IMG/VR virus record: IMGVR_UViG_3300044825_001069
Coordinates: 1 to 24,217 of that record
Length of the DNA stretch: 24,217 nt
From: a virus
Direction: 5' to 3' (one strand)
The notes beneath the pieces were generated by a model. It ran no database searches. It was not told where the DNA came from and saw only the letters and a list, made by a program, of their open reading frames with translations. This document shows positions 20,384 to 24,217 of the stretch, in pieces. A program made the position numbers and the translations under genes. Positions within the stretch are counted from its first letter, which is position 1. Each line of letters starts with the position of its first letter.

Positions 20384-20950
20384 TTAAGTTAAAGCATCTA
20401 AGTAAGCTTGATTAGTTGCTAAACTTGCAGCTGCATTTACTCTAAAGATGTTAGGTGCACTTGTTTGTTCACCACTTAATGTTATCATGTAAGCAGTTGA
20501 ATCATTTAACAAAATACCTGAACCACCTTCACCAGCAGTTGCGTTTAATCCTTTGTCTAAACCTAAAACATAGATTTTACCATCATTACCTTCCATGAAA
20601 ACTACAACGTCATCAGCATTTGCTAATTGATTAAGTGTTTCAAGTTCTGAAGGTGTTGAATAATACAATGCCATCATAGCTTGGTGGTTAAATGTATTAA
20701 TGTTTTCACCTGCAGTTAAAGGAAAAGCAAAAGAGTTTTTATCACGCTTTCCAGTGAATGTGTAAAGTTTTGAAGGCAAAGAACCTACAGTCGCCATTGA
20801 AACAGTATTTACATATCCGTTTGAATCTTTTGTGTAAGTAATATTACCTTTCAAGCCAATCCAAACACGCTTATTAACACCACCTACTTTATTAAGTGCG
20901 TCACATGCTGGATTAATTCCGCTTATTAAGTCATTACAATTTGTTGCCAT
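20384..20950 (-). CDS. Probable tail or virion structural protein
   Basis: 188 aa. Begins MATNCNDLISGINPACDALN and has KRVWIGLKGNITYTKDSNGY, NSFAFPLTAGENINTFNHQA and LGLDKGLNATAGEGGSGI, a beta-rich fold with Gly/Ala/Thr/Asn-rich loops. The combination of size, composition and place just after the major capsid gene suits a tail-tube-like or minor capsid protein of Bacteroidota phages. No close motif confirms which; a strong terminator follows. An intercistronic hairpin precedes it. Confidence 0.6.
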   Translation of the reverse strand: MATNCNDLISGINPACDALNKVGGVNKRVWIGLKGNITYTKDSNGYVNTVSMATVGSLPSKLYTFTGKRDKNSFAFPLTAGENINTFNHQAMMALYYSTPSELETLNQLANADDVVVFMEGNDGKIYVLGLDKGLNATAGEGGSGILLNDSTAYMITLSGEQTSAPNIFRVNAAASLATNQAYLDALT

Positions 20951-20974
20951 TTTTTTATTTAATTAAATTGTTAA

Positions 20975-20992
20975 GGGAGTGTTTCCACTCCC
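20975..20992 (-). other. Intercistronic hairpin downstream of the major capsid gene
   Basis: GGGAGTG (20975-20981) and CACTCCC (20986-20992) form a 7-bp stem with loop TTTC, flanked by TTAA on both sides. No U-run follows on the minus strand, so it is not a strong terminator. It lies 6 nt past the capsid stop, a typical site for a hairpin that protects or tunes capsid mRNA. Confidence 0.55.
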
Positions 20993-20998
20993 GTTAAA

Positions 20999-22015
20999 TT
21001 AGAATCCTGCAAATACGTTTAACTCACCGAATGCATAGTTGTAACCAGCCTTATAACGTAAACGAGTATAGTTTTTGTCATCAGTTTGGTCATACCACAT
21101 TTGAACTTGTGAAGATGCTGTTAAAGTATCAGTCGCTAAGTAATGGTTATCAGCTTTAGTTAAGATAGCACGATAAGGAGTTGAAATAGCAGCTGGTGAA
21201 CCTGTAGCGAAATCAGTTGCTAAGTATTTATCTAAAACACCTAAAGATACCATTGGAATACCACGATAAGTAACACCAGTTAAACCGTTTACTAAAGCGT
21301 TTCTTTGCTCAACAATTCCATAAGCAGTTGATGAAAGGTATTTAACCCATGCTTTGTAAATGTTATCAGTTACTAACAATACTTTTTGTGAATCTTCAAT
21401 AAACTTTAATTCGTAAGGTTGTACTTCATACAATTTAGAATCTAAAGTATTAACAATGTTTGATGTGTTAATATCACTTGCTGAAACAGTACCACCATAA
21501 ACAGTACCATCACCTGCTAAATATCCAGCTTTTACTTTTTTAAATACACCATCAAATGCAGTATAATCGCTATTTGATAATGTAGTATCACCTAAGAACA
21601 TAATACGGAATAAATCACGCGCTGCAGCTTCAGCAACTCTTTCAAGTACATAAGCTTCAATTTCTGTTCCTGTTAAGTCATTAATATCAGCACCTTTTTT
21701 TCTTACGATTTCTGCAATTGTAGAATCAAATACCGCTGCACATTGCTCTAATTGTGCCTGCATATTTGCAACTGACAAAGTGAAAGATGAAACTGAAATA
21801 CCAGTTCCTGTTTCTGTGTTTTGACAAGTTGTAAATTTTTTTGTGATTTTATCCAAATAGTTGTCTTTGTACATAATCTTATTAGATTGTACGTCTTCAA
21901 CTAATTGAAAGCCTAATTGGTCTACTCTTGCATAACCAGCAAGTTTTTTCATAACCAATTCTCTAAATTCTGATTGTTTACCTGTATAAGTTGTAAACGA
22001 TGTAACTACTGCCAT
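20999..22015 (-). CDS. HK97-type major capsid protein
   Basis: 338 aa. It follows the protease/scaffold gene by 25 nt and has composition and pattern of HK97-fold capsid proteins of Bacteroidota phages: an N-terminal helical arm (SEFRELVMKKLAGYARVDQL), middle helices with AYVLERVAEAAARDLFRIMF, the loop with GTVYGGTVSAS, the P/A-domain-like FIEDSQKVLLVTDNIYKAWV, GVTYRGIPMVSLGVLD, and a C-terminal strand run with YNYAFGELNVFAGF. High Ala, Thr and Val content suits an abundant structural protein. Family assignment is by context and pattern. Confidence 0.8.
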   Translation of the reverse strand: MAVVTSFTTYTGKQSEFRELVMKKLAGYARVDQLGFQLVEDVQSNKIMYKDNYLDKITKKFTTCQNTETGTGISVSSFTLSVANMQAQLEQCAAVFDSTIAEIVRKKGADINDLTGTEIEAYVLERVAEAAARDLFRIMFLGDTTLSNSDYTAFDGVFKKVKAGYLAGDGTVYGGTVSASDINTSNIVNTLDSKLYEVQPYELKFIEDSQKVLLVTDNIYKAWVKYLSSTAYGIVEQRNALVNGLTGVTYRGIPMVSLGVLDKYLATDFATGSPAAISTPYRAILTKADNHYLATDTLTASSQVQMWYDQTDDKNYTRLRYKAGYNYAFGELNVFAGF

Positions 22016-22040
22016 GATGTTTTGTTTTTAAATTTTAATT

Positions 22041-23231
22041 TTAGTTTTGATTTTTATATTTATTTATTGCCCATGCTCCAAATGAATTGTCGCTTGTAGC
22101 TTCTTTTTTGGCAAAATCTTGTTCACTTGCTTGAAAGTTTGAACCTTTACCAATAACCACTTTTTTAAGTGATTCAAATTCGTTTTTAAATGCGTTAAAT
22201 TCTGTTTCTGATTTTGATTTTTCAGCTTTTACTGATTCTAATTCAGATGTTAAATTTGCTTTTGTTTCTTCTAATTCAGCAATCTTTGCAGTTAACTCTT
22301 CAATTGAAGGTTTTGTTTCTTCTACTTTTGCTTGTGGCTCTACAACTTCAGCAACTACACCTTCAGCAACTTTAATAACTCTGCCATTAGCATCAGTATA
22401 ATCACCGTTTGGTGCTGCATTTTCATTGCCTTCAGCATCTAATAAATAAGCAGGTTTTCCTACTAAATCTTCAGTTTCTGATTCAACATATAATAATACT
22501 TCATTTCCTTCTGCATCCTTAACTGGCATTTCCATGTTCAAAGTAACACCGTTTATCATTGCAGCTAATTTCGTGAATCCTCTTTTAATCCACGATACTG
22601 AATTTTCTGTTTTGTTCATTTTTGTTTGTTTTGGTTTGTTTTCTTTTGTATCTACAAATGCAACTAACTTGTAAGGAGTATAATTAACACTTGTTGAAAT
22701 TATTTCATTTGCAAAGCCTAATTCAATTGCTTGTGTACTTGTTAAATCTGTAGCCTTTTGCATTAATGGTTCTAATTCTTCTACTGCCATTCCTGTTTGA
22801 GCTGAATAGAAATCTAAAATCTTTTTTTGTTCCGCCTGTAAACTTTCACCTAAAGAAATCAAGTCATCCGCTTCCATTGGTGTTGGTGAGTCAGGCTGCC
22901 AATAAGGATTATGAATAAAGAAACGTGAATTTTCATGTAACTTGCGATAATCACCAGCCATAAAAATAATGGTTGCGATTGAGCCAACCATTCCTTCACC
23001 TATTGTAGTTATTTTTTTACCGCTTGTTTTTAGTTTATCATAAATAGCCCAGCCCTCTACTACCGAACCACCACCGCTATTAATGTAAACATGAATATCA
23101 GTTACATCACTTTCCAACGTATCTAAGAAACGTTTTAAAGCTGCTAAATTAAAGGTTTCAGCACCAGAAAATAATGATACCATATCACTACCGCCAATGT
23201 AACCTTCAATATTTAATTTAGCTATTTTCAT
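22041..23231 (-). CDS. ClpP-type prohead protease with C-terminal scaffold region
   Basis: 396 aa. The N-terminal part (1-180) is a ClpP/SppA-like (S14/S49) prohead protease: VYINSGGGSVVEGWAIYD (48-65), catalytic S84 in GMVGSIATIIF, H107 in RFFIHNPY, D162 in KATDLTSTQAIELG. The C-terminal half (206-396) is acidic and coiled-coil forming (SIEELTAKIAELEETKANLT, 309-328, to about 357), like a scaffold. An internal ATG at codon 205 (22619-22617, MNKTENSVSW) could start a separate scaffold protein, as lambda C/Nu3 do. It directly precedes the major capsid gene, as usual. Confidence 0.88.
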   Translation of the reverse strand: MKIAKLNIEGYIGGSDMVSLFSGAETFNLAALKRFLDTLESDVTDIHVYINSGGGSVVEGWAIYDKLKTSGKKITTIGEGMVGSIATIIFMAGDYRKLHENSRFFIHNPYWQPDSPTPMEADDLISLGESLQAEQKKILDFYSAQTGMAVEELEPLMQKATDLTSTQAIELGFANEIISTSVNYTPYKLVAFVDTKENKPKQTKMNKTENSVSWIKRGFTKLAAMINGVTLNMEMPVKDAEGNEVLLYVESETEDLVGKPAYLLDAEGNENAAPNGDYTDANGRVIKVAEGVVAEVVEPQAKVEETKPSIEELTAKIAELEETKANLTSELESVKAEKSKSETEFNAFKNEFESLKKVVIGKGSNFQASEQDFAKKEATSDNSFGAWAINKYKNQN

Positions 23232-23264
23232 ATTATTATGTAAATTTATTCAAAGGAAAAAAAT

Positions 23265-23272
23265 TAAATTTG
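23265..23272 (+). promoter_or_regulatory. Promoter box for lone plus-strand gene
   Basis: TAAATTTG on the plus strand matches TAnnTTTG and lies 24 nt before the ATG at 23297, in the 65-nt gap between the divergent genes. A start near 23279 gives a leader of about 18 nt. A -33 TTG is not clear. It is the only visible promoter candidate for the plus-strand gene. Confidence 0.38.
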
Positions 23273-23296
23273 TTTTTTATTATTACTTAATATAAA

Positions 23297-23485
23297 ATGT
23301 CAAAAAAACCAAAGAATTATAAAGTATTTCAAGTATGTTTAGGCTCAACTACTTTGCATAAATTCGAATGTGATTTAACAGATAGTGAGCAAAGGGCATC
23401 TTCTAAAATACGTGAAATATTAAAAGATTACTACAAAGATAAAGAGCCTTTTGGTTGGAAGGATTATGTAAAAAAATTAAAGTGA
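23297..23485 (+). CDS. Lone plus-strand small basic protein, 62 aa
   Basis: Starts MSKKPKNYKVFQVCLGS; later DLTDSEQRASSKIREILKDY (27-46) looks like a helix with an Arg/Lys face, and the end is basic. It is the only gene in the window on the plus strand, lying between tape measure and protease genes, and it meets the tape measure tail to tail with a 9-nt overlap. A promoter-like box precedes it. Its pattern loosely recalls a small DNA-binding protein (for example ribbon-helix-helix), but no family is secure. It looks like an inserted extra gene with its own expression. Confidence 0.6.
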   Translation: MSKKPKNYKVFQVCLGSTTLHKFECDLTDSEQRASSKIREILKDYYKDKEPFGWKDYVKKLK

Positions 23486-24217
23486 ACTAACATTTACTGC
23501 TCTTTGTACGCTATTCTGTGTTTTATTTATATCAGTTACCCTCACAACTGGATTAGGCATACTTTCAATAAATTTTTGCATCATTGTTTGATTTGCTAAC
23601 ATATTAGTCGTTTCCATACCAGCACTACGACCTGTAAAACCACCATCAAACATTCCACTAATATGTGGCATTGGATTACTTATTCCTAATCTCATTGTTT
23701 CTAATTGTGAAGCTAATGCAGAACCCTTAGTTGTATTTAAAACTCTTGAAGGGATTACATATTCATCTTTGTGGTAAGTATAAGATTTACTTCCTAAATT
23801 AGTAGAAACTTCATGCGGATTTCCTTCACCTGTGTAACCACCTTCCTCAAATGAATTAATTAACTGCTTTGCTTGTACCATATTTGAAGTAATGGTAACT
23901 AAACCTGCTGCTAACTTTGCGTAAGCTGCTAAACCACCAGTCATAACGTTGTCAGGTGAAGCAGGTGAAAATGCAGTTGCTGTTAAGTTTGAAATTGCTA
24001 TACCTGTATTTGCTGCAACATTTATTAATGCAGCCATTTTAGCAAATGCTCCTTGTTGTTCTTGGTCTTTAGAAAGTAAAGCACCTAAGTTCATTATCAC
24101 TTGCATTGTTTGTGCAACTGATTGTACTTCAGCTTGTCTTAATTTTGCTTTTTCATCCTGCTTTTGTCTTTCTAATTCTATTTCTTGTAAATTATAACGT
24201 GATATAATTTCATTATA
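23477..24217 (-). CDS. Tape measure protein, C-terminal part (cut by window edge)
   Basis: The frame is open from the right edge to TAA at 23479-23477, at least 246 codons; its N-terminus lies outside. The visible start is a charged coiled-coil part (EIELERQKQDEKAKLRQAEV), then a long Ala/Ser/Thr/Gly-rich membrane-like stretch (ALINVAANTGIAISNLTATA), then FEEGGYTGEGNPHEV and YHKDEYVIPSRVLN, the hallmark C-terminal motif of tape measure proteins (FxxGGYTG...HkxEyViP). It sets tail length and is carried inside the tail. It is placed just before the protease/capsid genes, where terminase or portal is more usual. Confidence 0.85.
   Translation of the reverse strand, partial: YNEIISRYNLQEIELERQKQDEKAKLRQAEVQSVAQTMQVIMNLGALLSKDQEQQGAFAKMAALINVAANTGIAISNLTATAFSPASPDNVMTGGLAAYAKLAAGLVTITSNMVQAKQLINSFEEGGYTGEGNPHEVSTNLGSKSYTYHKDEYVIPSRVLNTTKGSALASQLETMRLGISNPMPHISGMFDGGFTGRSAGMETTNMLANQTMMQKFIESMPNPVVRVTDINKTQNSVQRAVNVSSL

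Noticed and set aside
23949-24197. Plus-strand open frame of 82 codons, Cys/Ala-rich
   Set aside because: It is the reverse complement of the Ala/Ser-rich tape measure region; the tape measure frame is clearly the coding one.

Overview
The window is part of a tailed-phage (or prophage) genome of siphovirus-like layout, most likely infecting a member of the Bacteroidota, probably a flavobacterium. Evidence: very AT-rich DNA, short overlapping genes nearly all on the minus strand, Bacteroidota-type -7 promoter boxes (TAnnTTTG) in the gaps, and protein types common in Bacteroidota phages (VirE-N/BT4734-type primase fused to a DnaB-like helicase, DUF5675, DUF5672, BppU-N, Bacteroidota-type portal). 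No integrase, repressor, terminase, tRNA, rRNA, transposase or CRISPR array is visible; terminase and most of the tail genes must lie outside.

Transcription runs right to left. From the right edge: the C-terminal end of a tape measure protein (23477-24217); a lone plus-strand small gene (23297-23485); a ClpP-type prohead protease joined to a scaffold-like region; the HK97-type major capsid protein; a probable tail/virion protein closed by a terminator (20338-20362). Directly after it a promoter-like box starts a second block: a mosaic protein with a HAD phosphatase-like insert, then a cassette of five glycosyltransferase-like proteins and one methyltransferase-like protein, then portal, connector, BppU-like baseplate protein, tail fibre and receptor-binding candidates, two small proteins and a DUF5675 lysis-type protein, ending at a hairpin terminator at 9414-9439. 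A holin gene follows, then a promoter at about 8781-8812 that leads the early/replication block: small unknown proteins (one with an RNA polymerase alpha-CTD-like helix-hairpin-helix), a winged-helix protein, a ribbon-helix-helix protein, an SSB-like protein, Erf annealing protein, YqaJ exonuclease, NinG, then a replication initiator, a PD-(D/E)XK nuclease and a primase-helicase.

Three observations stand out. (1) Between NinG and the replication initiator lies an apparently autonomous structured RNA of about 120 nt (4279-4400): own -7 box, a three-way junction closed by an 18-bp stem whose wobbles only work on the minus strand, a 7-bp loop-linker pseudoknot, a second 7-nt alternative pairing and a U6 tail. 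(2) The replication initiator gene contains two clusters of 12-bp tandem repeats built on GGTCATATGACC, a candidate origin inside the initiator gene as in lambda O. (3) The GT25 glycosyltransferase has no start codon of its own before its conserved N-terminus; it is open only in the -1 frame relative to the preceding gene and is joined to it at an A_AAA_AAA slippery run, giving a dual-coding stretch of about 140 nt and a predicted frameshift fusion.

All functions are judged from motifs by eye; no database search was run.
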